A stretch of 64,000 bases of DNA from Candidatus Sulfotelmatobacter sp. Lineage in GTDB: Bacteria > Acidobacteriota > Terriglobia > Terriglobales > Acidobacteriaceae. Position 1 is the first letter of the stretch; every line of letters starts with the position of its first letter. Positions 43,271 through 51,864 of the stretch are shown here, piece after piece. The stretch lies in assembly GCA_030041215.1 (NCBI GenBank), contig JASHOH010000033.1, positions 1 through 64,000 of the forward strand, in the 5' to 3' direction. The notes beneath the pieces are model-generated. The model had not been told where the DNA came from. It saw nothing but the letters and a program-made list of their open reading frames with translations, and did not search any database. The position numbers and the translations under genes were made by a program.

Positions 43271-44428
43271 ATGAGCGTTACTGAACAAGCTACTGCCACT
43301 CTTCACTTCCCTCCCTTGCAACCACCGAAGCGCTATCTCTTCGGTCCAGGACCGACAATGGTCGATCCACGCGTCTATGCGGCTCTGTCGAAACCGATCA
43401 TCGGCCACCTCGACGCCTACTTCATCCAGGTCATGGGCGACGTTCAACAACTGGTAAAGATGGTGTATGGAACCACCGAAGGCTCCACTCTCGTGATCTC
43501 GGGCACCGGTAGCGCCGGCATGGAAGCGGCGATCAGCAACTTCGTTGAACCGGGAGCAAAGTTCGCCGTATTTGCCAATGGATATTTCTCCGACCGGCTT
43601 ACCGAAATGGCGAAGCGTCATGGAGCGAACATCGCGCGTTTTGAAAAGCCGTGGGGTGAAGTTTACTCCGATGATGAAGCGCGCGACTTCATCAAGCGCG
43701 AGAAACCGCAGGTCGTGGCCTACGTTCACGCTGAAACGTCCACTGGCGCGCTGCAAAAAGGCAATGCGATCTGCGAGGCAGCGCACGAAGTGGGCGCATT
43801 GGTGATTGGAGATTGCGTGACTTCGCTCGGCGCCATGCCGGTGAATTTCGACGACACCGGAATCGATGTCGCCTACAGTTGCACGCAAAAAGGACTGAGC
43901 TGCCCACCGGGTTTGTCTCCCATGGCGATTTCCGAGCGCGCCATGAACTGGCTGCGGGCCCGCACAACTCCGCCCCGAAGCTGGTATCTCGACCTCAAGC
44001 TAATTTACGACTATTCCACCGTCTCGCATCGCTATCACCACACTGCGCCTATCTCCATGTTCTATGCGCTGCGCGAGGCGCTGATGGTGATTGCCGAAGA
44101 AGGCGTCGAGAACCGCTGGGAGCGCCATCGCCGCGCCAACAGGTCTTTCGTCGGCGGAATCGAAGCCATGGGCCTGAAGATGCACGTGCCCGCCGAGCAC
44201 CGCATCGCCAATCTCAATACAGTTCGCGTGCCCGAGGGCATCGACGAAGCCAAGGTCCGTAAACACCTTTTAGATGGTCCCGGCATCGAAATCGCGGGCG
44301 GTTTTGGGCCACTGGCAGGCAAAGTATTCCGCATCGGCGTCATGGGGCCGCTGGCGACGGAGGAGAATGTCCAATTCTTCCTGAGGGAGTTCAAAAAAGC
44401 TCTGGACGCTGCCGGTTATTCCATCTAG
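43271..44428 (+). CDS. Alanine/serine-glyoxylate aminotransferase (class V)
   Basis: PLP-dependent transaminase that interconverts glyoxylate and glycine with alanine or serine as partner. The 385-residue protein begins with the RYLFGPGPTMVDPRVYAAL family signature; GTGSAGMEAAISNFV and VAYVHAETSTGALQ follow, the DCVTSLGAMPV region holds the cofactor Asp, and the PLP Lys is in YSCTQKGLSCPPGLSPM. Start ATG 43271 has GAGG upstream. Located between malate synthase and the acyl-CoA ligase, it offers a second use for glyoxylate. Amino donor cannot be decided from sequence. Confidence 0.92.
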   Translation: MSVTEQATATLHFPPLQPPKRYLFGPGPTMVDPRVYAALSKPIIGHLDAYFIQVMGDVQQLVKMVYGTTEGSTLVISGTGSAGMEAAISNFVEPGAKFAVFANGYFSDRLTEMAKRHGANIARFEKPWGEVYSDDEARDFIKREKPQVVAYVHAETSTGALQKGNAICEAAHEVGALVIGDCVTSLGAMPVNFDDTGIDVAYSCTQKGLSCPPGLSPMAISERAMNWLRARTTPPRSWYLDLKLIYDYSTVSHRYHHTAPISMFYALREALMVIAEEGVENRWERHRRANRSFVGGIEAMGLKMHVPAEHRIANLNTVRVPEGIDEAKVRKHLLDGPGIEIAGGFGPLAGKVFRIGVMGPLATEENVQFFLREFKKALDAAGYSI

Positions 44429-44619
44429 GCTTGTTCCACAGTTTTTTGTGGTTGCTCTGCTTTGCGGCCTTCACGGCATTTCTTTGCGAACCTTGCGGTT
44501 AAAGCGTCTCCAGCCGCGGAGTGCGAAGAGGCCCCAAAGAGCGCAAGGAACCAGATCGCATCGCTTTGTGGTCTGGCCGCGGGGGTGCCGTTTTCCAAGA
44601 CAAGCCAAGGCAATTAAGA

Positions 44620-46137
44620 ATGAGACTGAAGTCCGTCGACACACTCTCGGACGTTTTACATTTTGCTGATAGCCACACGGCTGTAATCATCCCCGAACTC
44701 AGCCTGCACGTCAGCTACGACTCGCTGCGGCAGCAGGTTCTCGAGATGGCTGACGCGCTGGCCTCGTTCGGCATTCGCCGCGGCGACGCCGTCGCCATGG
44801 CGCTGCCCAATGGCTTGCGGGCGATCGTCGGCTTTCTTGCGGCCTCGATCGCCGGAACCGCAGCGCCGTTAAACCCAGCGTATCCCTACGAAGAATTTCA
44901 TTTCTTCCTCGGCGATACCAACGCCAAAGTTCTGCTTTGCCCTCCAGTCGGGGCCGAGTACGCCCGCACCGCCGCTCTCGATCGCAAGATTCCCGTCCTA
45001 TCTGTGGAGATGAACGAGCAAGGCAAAGTCAGCATCGCCAGTGCTCCGTCTGGCGTGAAAGCAACTGAACCGAAAGCCGACGATATTGCTTTGATCCTGC
45101 ACACCAGCGGCAGCACCGGCCGGCCCAAGCGCGTCCCGCTGCGGCATTTCAATCTCGCGGTATCGGCGGCGAACATCGCAAATACTTATTCCCTTTCTGA
45201 AAACGATGTTTCCCTCTGCATCATGCCGCTTTTTCATATTCACGGCTTGATGGCATCGACCATGGCCACTCTGCTTTCCGGCGGAGCCGTGGTAGTTCCG
45301 GGCAAGTTCAACGCGCTCACTTTCTGGCGAACCGTAAAAGAGCACCGTGTCACATGGTATTCCGGCGTGCCCACCATGCATCAGCTCCTGCTTGCACGGG
45401 CGCACAACAAACCGCTGGAGGCCCGAACCCTTCGTTTCATCCGCTCGTGCAGCGCGCCGCTTTCCGCCCAGTTGATCCACAAAATCGAAGACATGTTCGG
45501 CGTACCCTTCGTAGAAGCCTATGGAATGACAGAAGCGTCCCACCAGATGACCTCCAATCCGCTGCCTCCGCGCCATCGCAAGAGCGGGTCGGTAGGAGTG
45601 GGTACCGGCCTGCGCATCCGCATCATGGATAAAGACGGCAATTCGCTGGAAAACAACCAGCGCGGCGAAATCGCGATTCAGGGCGCCAACGTATTTCGCG
45701 GATACGAAAACAATCCCGAGGCCAATGCCCGCGCTTTCGTGAATGGATGGTTTCGCACCGGCGATGAAGGCTATCTCGACCAGGATTGCTATCTGCACCT
45801 GACCGGCCGCATCAAGGACATCGTTATTCGCGGCGGAGAAAACATTGCGCCCCATGAGATCGATGAGGTTCTGTTAAAGCATCCCGCAGTAGCGGCGGCG
45901 GTGACGTTTGGCTACGCGCATCCGACCCTGGGCGAAGAAGTGGCAGCGGCGGTGGTGTTGCACGAACCGCATGGTGCCACGGAAGCCGCGCTGATCAAGC
46001 ATTGCCGTGAGTTTCTCGCTGAATATAAGTGTCCCAAGAAGATTTATATGGTAAAGAGCATTCCTACCACAGCCACAGGGAAAATCCGCCGGCGTGCAGT
46101 TGCCGCCGCGCTTGTGGATAATCAACAACGCGGATGA
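44620..46137 (+). CDS. AMP-forming acyl-CoA ligase, oxalate-CoA-ligase-like
   Basis: ANL-superfamily ligase of 505 residues starting at ATG 44620; the frame open to 44521 adds 33 Arg-rich residues with no ribosome site. Seen: P-loop LHTSGSTGRPKRVPL, YGMTEASHQM, GWFRTGDEGYLD, the hinge RIKDIVIRGGENIAPHEID, and the C-terminal catalytic Lys in TATGKIRRRA. Short size and overall pattern resemble the plant AAE3/yeast Pcs60 oxalate:CoA ligases. Within this gene block, activation of oxalate to oxalyl-CoA is the best reading; a general short-chain acyl-CoA ligase is the alternative. Confidence 0.78.
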   Translation: MRLKSVDTLSDVLHFADSHTAVIIPELSLHVSYDSLRQQVLEMADALASFGIRRGDAVAMALPNGLRAIVGFLAASIAGTAAPLNPAYPYEEFHFFLGDTNAKVLLCPPVGAEYARTAALDRKIPVLSVEMNEQGKVSIASAPSGVKATEPKADDIALILHTSGSTGRPKRVPLRHFNLAVSAANIANTYSLSENDVSLCIMPLFHIHGLMASTMATLLSGGAVVVPGKFNALTFWRTVKEHRVTWYSGVPTMHQLLLARAHNKPLEARTLRFIRSCSAPLSAQLIHKIEDMFGVPFVEAYGMTEASHQMTSNPLPPRHRKSGSVGVGTGLRIRIMDKDGNSLENNQRGEIAIQGANVFRGYENNPEANARAFVNGWFRTGDEGYLDQDCYLHLTGRIKDIVIRGGENIAPHEIDEVLLKHPAVAAAVTFGYAHPTLGEEVAAAVVLHEPHGATEAALIKHCREFLAEYKCPKKIYMVKSIPTTATGKIRRRAVAAALVDNQQRG

Positions 46138-46168
46138 ACCTTTCGATAATCCCCATGGGTGAGCACGA

Positions 46169-47140
46169 ATGAGATACCTGATCGCCGGAGCGGGCGCGAT
46201 CGGCGCATACATCGGTGCGCGCATGGCGCGGGTGGGTTATGATGTCACGCTGTTCGCCCGCGGCCCGCATCTGCGCGCCATGCAGGAAAAAGGCGTGCAG
46301 GTCAAAAGCGCGGAAGGCGATTTCACCGCGAAACCACAGGTGATCGGAAGCTTCGAAAACGCCGGCATATTCGACGTCGTCTTTCTTGGCGTGAAGGCGC
46401 ACGCGCTCACGCAGCTTGCTCCGCAATTAAAACCGGTGCTCGATCCGCAAACCACAGTGGTCAGCACGCAGAATGGAGTTCCCTGGTGGTACTTCCAGGG
46501 CTTCGGCGGCGAGTTCGATGGGATGCATCTCGAGCGGGTCGATCCCGGCGGCGTGATTTTCGCCTCGATTGACGCGGAGAGCGTGCTGGGCTCAATCGTC
46601 TACTTCGCAACGGAAATCTCTGAGCCGGGCGTCGTACGGCATATCGAAGGCAATCGCATCACCCTGGGCGAGCCCGATGGCACGCGCTCCGACCGCTCCC
46701 GCAAAATCGCTGAGGCCCTGATTGCCTCCGGTCTGCGCGCGCCGATCACAACACGCATCCGTCACGAAATCTGGGTCAAGGTCCTGGGAAATGCGTCGTT
46801 CAATCCAGTAAGTGCGCTCACACGGGCAACGCTGGCGCAAATGGCGCGCGATCCGGGAGCGGCCCGGGTGATCCGCAGCATCATGCAGGAAGTCGAAGCG
46901 GTTTCCCACAGGCTGGGCATGGAGTTGCCAGTTTCGATCGATCAGCGAATCGCCGGAGCGGAGAAAGTCGGCGAGCACAAAACTTCGATGTTGCAGGATC
47001 TCGAAGCCGGCCGGCCGATGGAGCTTGAGGCTCTCGTGGGTGCCGTGGTTGAGATCGGCGAGCGCGTAGGCCTCCCGATGACGTGCACTCGAACCGTATA
47101 TGAATGTGTAAAATTATTAGGAAAAACGGCAGTGTCCTGA
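46169..47140 (+). CDS. Ketopantoate reductase family protein (PanE/ApbA)
   Basis: A 323-residue NADP-dependent reductase. The N-terminus MRYLIAGAGAIGAYIGARMA is the Rossmann motif, followed by VVFLGVKAHAL, the VVSTQNGVPWW segment with the conserved Asn-Gly, and a C-terminal all-helical domain with KVLGNASFNPVSALT carrying the catalytic Lys. These are PanE/ApbA features, but the family also includes other 2-keto acid reductases, and position in the oxalate/glyoxylate block suggests a role there. Ribosome site GGTGAG precedes ATG 46169. Follows the ligase by 31 bases. Confidence 0.85.
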   Translation: MRYLIAGAGAIGAYIGARMARVGYDVTLFARGPHLRAMQEKGVQVKSAEGDFTAKPQVIGSFENAGIFDVVFLGVKAHALTQLAPQLKPVLDPQTTVVSTQNGVPWWYFQGFGGEFDGMHLERVDPGGVIFASIDAESVLGSIVYFATEISEPGVVRHIEGNRITLGEPDGTRSDRSRKIAEALIASGLRAPITTRIRHEIWVKVLGNASFNPVSALTRATLAQMARDPGAARVIRSIMQEVEAVSHRLGMELPVSIDQRIAGAEKVGEHKTSMLQDLEAGRPMELEALVGAVVEIGERVGLPMTCTRTVYECVKLLGKTAVS

Positions 47141-47218
47141 ATTCGCCATCACAAAGGGCTTTACCCCATGTAACCGCGCGTTGCCTGTGGTTTAAAGGGT
47201 TTTCCTTCCGCCGGCACT

Positions 47219-47246
47219 CAACGATCAACAATCAAAAATCAGCCAT
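47219..47246 (+). repeat. AATCA-type repeat arm
   Basis: CAACGATCAACAATCAAAAATCAGCC region with the same AATCA units as at 6761-6792 and 28331-28361, but no facing arm visible. It lies in the gap before the FadR-type regulator promoter. Confidence 0.5.
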
Positions 47247-47291
47247 CCTGTCTGGCTCCTAATCCTCCCAAAAATTATTCGCTTCCCGCCC

Positions 47292-47354
47292 TTGACAATC
47301 GACTCGACAACGGGCGTATACTCCCTCTGTTTGCTGGTCCACTTATCAGACCAG
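47292..47354 (+). promoter_or_regulatory. Promoter and operator-like palindrome of the FadR-type regulator
   Basis: TTGACA at 47292-47297 and TATACT at 47317-47322 (19-base spacer, longer than optimal). Just downstream, CTGGTC (47334-47339) and GACCAG (47349-47354) form a perfect 6-bp inverted repeat with a 9-base spacer. TGGT/ACCA half-sites are typical of GntR/FadR-type operators, although the spacer is longer than the classical three bases. The site lies where transcription should start, fitting autorepression. Confidence 0.65.
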
Positions 47355-47369
47355 TTGGAGGTTTCAAGG

Positions 47370-48080
47370 TTGCCCACCGCAGCCAAAACCGAATTTGAGG
47401 TTATCCGTAGAAACAAAGTCTACGAGGAAGTAGCCAAGCAGATCGAACGGTTGATCCTGAAGAAGCTGCGGCCTGGGGACAAGCTACCCTCCGAGCGCGA
47501 GCTGGCGGAAACGCTGAGAGTTAGCCGCAGTTCAATTCGGGACGCAATCCGCAGTTTGGAGCTGATGGGACTGGTGGAACCGCGGCAGGGGGCCGGAACG
47601 ATCGTCCGCGAAGTCACATCCGGGTCGGTAGTCAACTCGTTCGAGAATGCACTGATGCGGCGGCGCGAATTGGTCAGCGAGCTTCTGGATTTTCGCCGCA
47701 TGCTCGAACCGCCGCTGGCTGCGCGGGCTGCAATCCACGCCTCTGAAGCCGATGTCTCCGAGATGGAAGACATTCTTCAGCGGCAATATGAAAAGCAACG
47801 CCGGGGGGAGCCTGCCGTCGCCGAAGATGCCGAATTTCACTACGCCATTGCGCTCGCTTCCGACAACAGCGTTGTCCTGAAAGTCATCGACATTCTCATG
47901 GATCTGCTGCGTGAGTCGCGCGAGCGGTCGCTGCAGGTCGAAGGTCGCGCGCAAAAATCGCTTGCCGGGCATCGGCGCATTCTGGCGGCCATCAAGCGCC
48001 GCGACGCCGAAGCGGCAAAAGATGCCATGCGGCACCACATCGAAGACGTCGAAGAAATCGTGCTGAACAAGGTCTATTAA
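47370..48080 (+). CDS. FadR-type GntR transcriptional regulator
   Basis: A 236-residue regulator starting at TTG 47370, chosen because GGAGG lies eight bases upstream; the frame upstream is open but crosses the promoter. The N-terminal winged helix is clear (VYEEVAKQIERLILKKLRPGDKLPSERELAETLRVSRSSIRDAIRSLELMGLV), and the all-helical FCD ligand domain contains the metal-type FRRMLEP, FHYAIALAS and HRRILAAI segments. Members sense organic acids such as lactate, glycolate or oxalate-related compounds. Located directly upstream of the oxidoreductase genes, it probably regulates them. Confidence 0.9.
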   Translation: MPTAAKTEFEVIRRNKVYEEVAKQIERLILKKLRPGDKLPSERELAETLRVSRSSIRDAIRSLELMGLVEPRQGAGTIVREVTSGSVVNSFENALMRRRELVSELLDFRRMLEPPLAARAAIHASEADVSEMEDILQRQYEKQRRGEPAVAEDAEFHYAIALASDNSVVLKVIDILMDLLRESRERSLQVEGRAQKSLAGHRRILAAIKRRDAEAAKDAMRHHIEDVEEIVLNKVY

Positions 48081-48101
48081 ATATGCACAGGGAGGACTGG
48101 C

Positions 48102-49274
48102 ATGGGCCGGCTATTCGCAATTGAGATTATTTATCGCGGTATTTTTCAAAAAACTCTGGCGACAAGAATCAGCCGGACAATCGTGCTAGCCGCCCATCAG
48201 GAAGGTAAGATGGGCATTTCTTTTGGCCGCTATGGCGACAGCCCCGAGCGCAACGGCATCCCGGCCAAAAACTTCGCCATCGTCGCCACCGACGAGCAAA
48301 CCCTGCAAGAAGGCATGGCCAAGTATGAGCCGAAAGAAGTCGACGTCACCATCGTAGTCGACGACACGCTGTGCAAAGGCGTCGAATCCTGGGCCTGGTA
48401 CGGACTGCAGCCTGTCAATCGCCTCCTCAAATCCGGCGGCACGCTGATCGTCACTTCGCGCGAGACTCCCGAAACCATTATTGCGATGACCCATCGCAAA
48501 CAGACTCCTTACAACCTGTCGATTCTCAAGGGCACAGTGAGCTTCTCGGGACTATGGGTCTACAAAGACGATCACACTGACGTTCGCATTCTCGGCGCGA
48601 TCGCGAAGATTCTGCCCGATCTCTTCAGCTTGCAATCGGTGCAGAAGGCCATCATCTCCGAATGGAAATCGGAACTCAAGGCGATCTCGGCAGCCAATGC
48701 ACACGAGCGCACGACCTCGATTCCAGTAAAACCGAATCAGGGCAATCCCGAGGTGCCATATCACTTCACATTGCCGAAGTGGCATGAAATGCGAGAAGGC
48801 ATTTCCATCCCCAGCATTCCGGCTGGACACGAGATGGATGATCCGAAGACTCACGCCGAAGGTGGCTTCCAGCCCGACCGGAATCCGACCTTCCTGAAAT
48901 TCAGCACGCGCACCATGCGGCCGGTGGTCAACTTCGATACCTGCATCAAGTGCACGCTGTGTTGGTTGCAGTGCCCCGATTCCTGCTTCGACGTCACCCC
49001 CGAGGGCCTGTATGACGCGAATATGAAGGCCTGCTGTGGATGCGGGGTCTGCGAGGCGGTGTGCCCGGTCAAGAATTGCGTCACCATGGTCAACGAGACC
49101 GAATTCACAGACAACAGCAGTCAGTGGGAAAGCTGGCGCAAAGACAAGCACAGCTACAAAGTTTGGCTCGAGGAAAAAATAAAGAATCCCGCAGAGCGCT
49201 CGCATGGCTTCCGCTATCGTGGTCAGTACGAGGAGCAGATTCCGGAGATGCTGGAGATCGCCAGCGGGAAATGA
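48102..49274 (+). CDS. Oxalate oxidoreductase-like 2-oxoacid:ferredoxin oxidoreductase, fused gamma-delta subunit
   Basis: A 390-residue fusion. Residues about 1-200 are the gamma (catalytic-partner) domain of the 2-oxoacid oxidoreductase family (GRYGDSPERNGIPAKNFAIV, VDVTIVVDDTLCKG, LKSGGTLIVTSR). After a linker, residues about 275-325 are a delta ferredoxin domain with two complete 4Fe-4S motifs: C281xxC284xxC287xxxC291P and C311xxC314xxC317xxxC321P. This gamma-delta fusion is the organisation described for Moorella oxalate oxidoreductase. Start ATG 48102 has GGGAGG six bases upstream; the gap to the regulator is only 21 bases. Confidence 0.85.
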   Translation: MGRLFAIEIIYRGIFQKTLATRISRTIVLAAHQEGKMGISFGRYGDSPERNGIPAKNFAIVATDEQTLQEGMAKYEPKEVDVTIVVDDTLCKGVESWAWYGLQPVNRLLKSGGTLIVTSRETPETIIAMTHRKQTPYNLSILKGTVSFSGLWVYKDDHTDVRILGAIAKILPDLFSLQSVQKAIISEWKSELKAISAANAHERTTSIPVKPNQGNPEVPYHFTLPKWHEMREGISIPSIPAGHEMDDPKTHAEGGFQPDRNPTFLKFSTRTMRPVVNFDTCIKCTLCWLQCPDSCFDVTPEGLYDANMKACCGCGVCEAVCPVKNCVTMVNETEFTDNSSQWESWRKDKHSYKVWLEEKIKNPAERSHGFRYRGQYEEQIPEMLEIASGK

Positions 49275-49380
49275 TTACCGCGATCATCTTCTTGAGATGT
49301 CATTCCGAACCGACCTGAAAGGGTCGGTCAGGAACCTGCTTTCTTGGGCGAATGACTAACAGCTTCATAGGAGAACCACC

Positions 49381-50613
49381 ATGGCCGTGGCAACCGTAAT
49401 CGAAGAACAGAAAAAGAGAACTGAAGAAACTGCGCTAATCACGGGCAGCGAAGCCATTGCGGTCGCCTGCAAGCTGGCCGATGTCGACGTGATTACGGCT
49501 TACCCCATCCGGCCGTACGACACCGTCATGCAGTACGTTTGCAAGCTGGTCGCGAACGGCGAAATGGACTGTGAATACATCTGCGCCGAAGGCGAGCACT
49601 CGCAGTTTGAAATCGTCAAGCACGCCTCCGCCTGCGGCGCGCGCGTGTTCTGCGGATCCAGCGGCGTCGGCTGGATGTACGCCATGGAAGCGCTCACCGT
49701 CACGCCGGCGCTCCGCATTCCCATGATTGCCATGGTCGGCAACCGCGCCCTCGACGACCCCGGCGCCTTCGGCGTCGAGCACAACGACGCGCTCGCGGTG
49801 CGCGATCTCGGCTGGCAACTCGTCTGGGTCGATACTGCGCAGGAAGCCCTCGACACTGCGCTCATTGCCTATCGCGTCGCGGAAGATCGCCGCGTGTTCT
49901 TGCCGCTGGCCATCAGCTGCGACGGAGCGTTCCTCACCCACTCCCAGGCTCTGGTAAAAATTCCGACGCAAAAGAAGGTGAACGAGTTCCTCCCTCCATA
50001 TAATCGTGGTGACCTGCTCCTGCACCCGGATAATCCCATCACCGTCGCACCCCAGGGCAACGAAGACTGGGTCATGGAAATCCGCCGCCAGAATTACGCA
50101 GCAATGGAGCGCTCGTATCAAGTCGTCAAAGAAGCCTACGCCGACTTCGAGCGCATCTTCGGCCGCTCGTACGGTAATCCATTCTTCGAGGAGTACATGA
50201 CCGAAGATGCCGACATCGTTCTCGTCGGCATGGGAACGTTGTCGATTCCGGTGAAAGTGGCGATCCGCCAGATGCGGAAAGAAGGCAAGCGGGTTGGATT
50301 TGTGCGCATGCGCTGGTTCCGTCCGTTCGCCGCCGAGGAGCTGTCGAAGTCGCTGCAACGCTTCTCCGCCATCGGAGTAATCGATCGCGATTATTCGTTC
50401 GGTTCGCCCTATCTCGGCGGCGTGCTGGCCGGCGAAGTTCGTCACGCGCTGTATCCGGGCAACGGCAAGAAGCCGCCGGTGGTTGGCTTCATCTGCGGAC
50501 TCGGCGGCCGCGAAGTTACGGTGCCCAATGTCGAGCAGATGGCCAATGCGGTGTACAACGCGGCTGATGGCAAGGCGCAGCCGCTGACTCAGTGGATCGG
50601 ATTGCGCGAGTAG
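49381..50613 (+). CDS. Oxalate oxidoreductase-like alpha subunit
   Basis: A 410-residue alpha subunit of the 2-oxoacid:acceptor oxidoreductase family. The substrate-binding motif, YPITP in pyruvate enzymes, is Y41-P-I-R44-P here. Arg44, Arg122 (VGNRALDD) and Phe130 (DPGAFGVEH) sit at a constant offset of 13 from Arg31, Arg109 and Phe117, which I recall as active-site residues of Moorella oxalate oxidoreductase. This favours oxalate over pyruvate as substrate. C-terminal domains (VLVGMGTLSIPVKVAIRQMRKEG) are normal. Start ATG 49381 follows AGGAGA; the interval before it contains a GTCATTCCGA-type repeat. Confidence 0.85.
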   Translation: MAVATVIEEQKKRTEETALITGSEAIAVACKLADVDVITAYPIRPYDTVMQYVCKLVANGEMDCEYICAEGEHSQFEIVKHASACGARVFCGSSGVGWMYAMEALTVTPALRIPMIAMVGNRALDDPGAFGVEHNDALAVRDLGWQLVWVDTAQEALDTALIAYRVAEDRRVFLPLAISCDGAFLTHSQALVKIPTQKKVNEFLPPYNRGDLLLHPDNPITVAPQGNEDWVMEIRRQNYAAMERSYQVVKEAYADFERIFGRSYGNPFFEEYMTEDADIVLVGMGTLSIPVKVAIRQMRKEGKRVGFVRMRWFRPFAAEELSKSLQRFSAIGVIDRDYSFGSPYLGGVLAGEVRHALYPGNGKKPPVVGFICGLGGREVTVPNVEQMANAVYNAADGKAQPLTQWIGLRE

Positions 50614-50716
50614 TCGTCCTCGCATTTGTCATTTCGACGTGCGAGCGAAGCGAGACAGGAGGAATCTCCTGAAGCAGCAGTTAGTGGCCAACTAGTTTAT
50701 CGAGAGGAAAAAGATT

Positions 50717-51745
50717 ATGGATACCTACGTACAAGTCGATCCCACCCAGCAGCTTGATGCCTACAAGGCAGTCAAGAAGATTCCGCTCGAAGAGTTTTTC
50801 ACCTCCGGCCACCGCACCTGCCAGGGCTGCGAATCGGCGCTAGTCATGAAGATGATGGCCAAGGCCGCCGGCCCGCGCACCATCGTGCTCGGCAGCACCG
50901 GCTGCATGTATGTCGCAAACACGACATACTACAGCACCTCCTGGGTGCTTCCCTGGATGCACACGCAACTCGGCAGCAGCGGATCAGCCGCGCTGGGTGC
51001 GGCTGCCGCATTCAAGGCTCTCATGCGCAAGGGCAAGATGAAGAAAGAGCCCATCAATGTGATAGCCTTCTGCGGCGATGGTGGCGGCGCAGATATGGGC
51101 GTGGGCGCAATCTCGGCAACTCTGACCCATCCCGACTACAACTGCCTCATCCTCATGTACGATAACGAGTCTTACGCAAATACAGACATTCAGCTTTCAG
51201 GCAGCACGCCGTGGGGCGCCAACACCACGTTCAGCACGCCCGGCAAGGTAAGGAGAATAATGCACCGGCGCTGGAAAAAGAACATGGCCGGCATGATGGC
51301 CGCCGGACATCCCACCTGCCGTTATGTCGCAACCGTTTGCATGTCCTACGGCCTGGCGGCAATGAATTCCATCCGCAAGGCGCTGGCCATTGGCGGCCCG
51401 ACTTTTATCCACTCCCTCGATCCCTGTCCAAAGGGTTGGGATTACGATCCTTATCTCTCCCACGAACTGGGCGAACTGGCCGTCAATACCGGGGTTTGGC
51501 CGCTTTATGAAGTGGAAGACGGTGTGCTGAAACTTACTGGTAGGACGCAGCAGATTGCTGCCAAAAAAGTCCCCCGGCAACCGGTTCGAGATTATCTGTT
51601 GAAGCAAGGCCGCTTCGCCCACTTCACCAACGATGACATCGATTACTTCCAGAGCAAGGTCGATGAAATGTGGGAAAAGTGGCTGATTCCCGGTGTCATT
51701 CCCTTCCGGGCAGAAGTGGAATCCGACGCTCCCCCATCATCCTAG
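50717..51745 (+). CDS. Oxalate oxidoreductase-like beta subunit (ThDP-binding)
   Basis: A 342-residue subunit that binds thiamine diphosphate and the proximal 4Fe-4S cluster. Cys35 and Cys38 (HRTCQGCES), Cys63 (TGCMYV) and a late Cys in LDPCPKGWD supply the cluster ligands; the ThDP/Mg motif runs from GDGGGADMGVG (120-130) to NESYANT (150-156). It lacks a CoA-binding-type insertion that I can recognise, in keeping with a CoA-independent reaction, though absence is weak evidence. A GAGAGGAAAAAG site precedes ATG 50717. The three genes are in the order gamma-delta, alpha, beta. Confidence 0.85.
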   Translation: MDTYVQVDPTQQLDAYKAVKKIPLEEFFTSGHRTCQGCESALVMKMMAKAAGPRTIVLGSTGCMYVANTTYYSTSWVLPWMHTQLGSSGSAALGAAAAFKALMRKGKMKKEPINVIAFCGDGGGADMGVGAISATLTHPDYNCLILMYDNESYANTDIQLSGSTPWGANTTFSTPGKVRRIMHRRWKKNMAGMMAAGHPTCRYVATVCMSYGLAAMNSIRKALAIGGPTFIHSLDPCPKGWDYDPYLSHELGELAVNTGVWPLYEVEDGVLKLTGRTQQIAAKKVPRQPVRDYLLKQGRFAHFTNDDIDYFQSKVDEMWEKWLIPGVIPFRAEVESDAPPSS

Positions 51746-51864
51746 GGCGGCGCTTGAGAAATATGTAGCGAAAACACCTCTGCCGGAAGCCGCTGTCGAG
51801 TAGGAGTCGGCGGTTCCGAAATAAGCCGTAACTTTAAAGCGCGCCGTTCAAGAAGGTGATTCTT

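Noticed and set aside
46169-47140. Assigning PanE as pantothenate biosynthesis gene
   Set aside because: Family membership is clear but gene context is oxalate/glyoxylate; function left open.
49435-50625. Minus-strand open frame of 396 codons over the alpha subunit gene
   Set aside because: Shadow of a gene with conserved catalytic motifs; composition (His/Arg-rich) not protein-like.
48102-51745. Ordinary pyruvate:ferredoxin oxidoreductase
   Set aside because: YPIRP motif, gamma-delta fusion and OxlT neighbour fit oxalate better, although pyruvate is not excluded by sequence alone.
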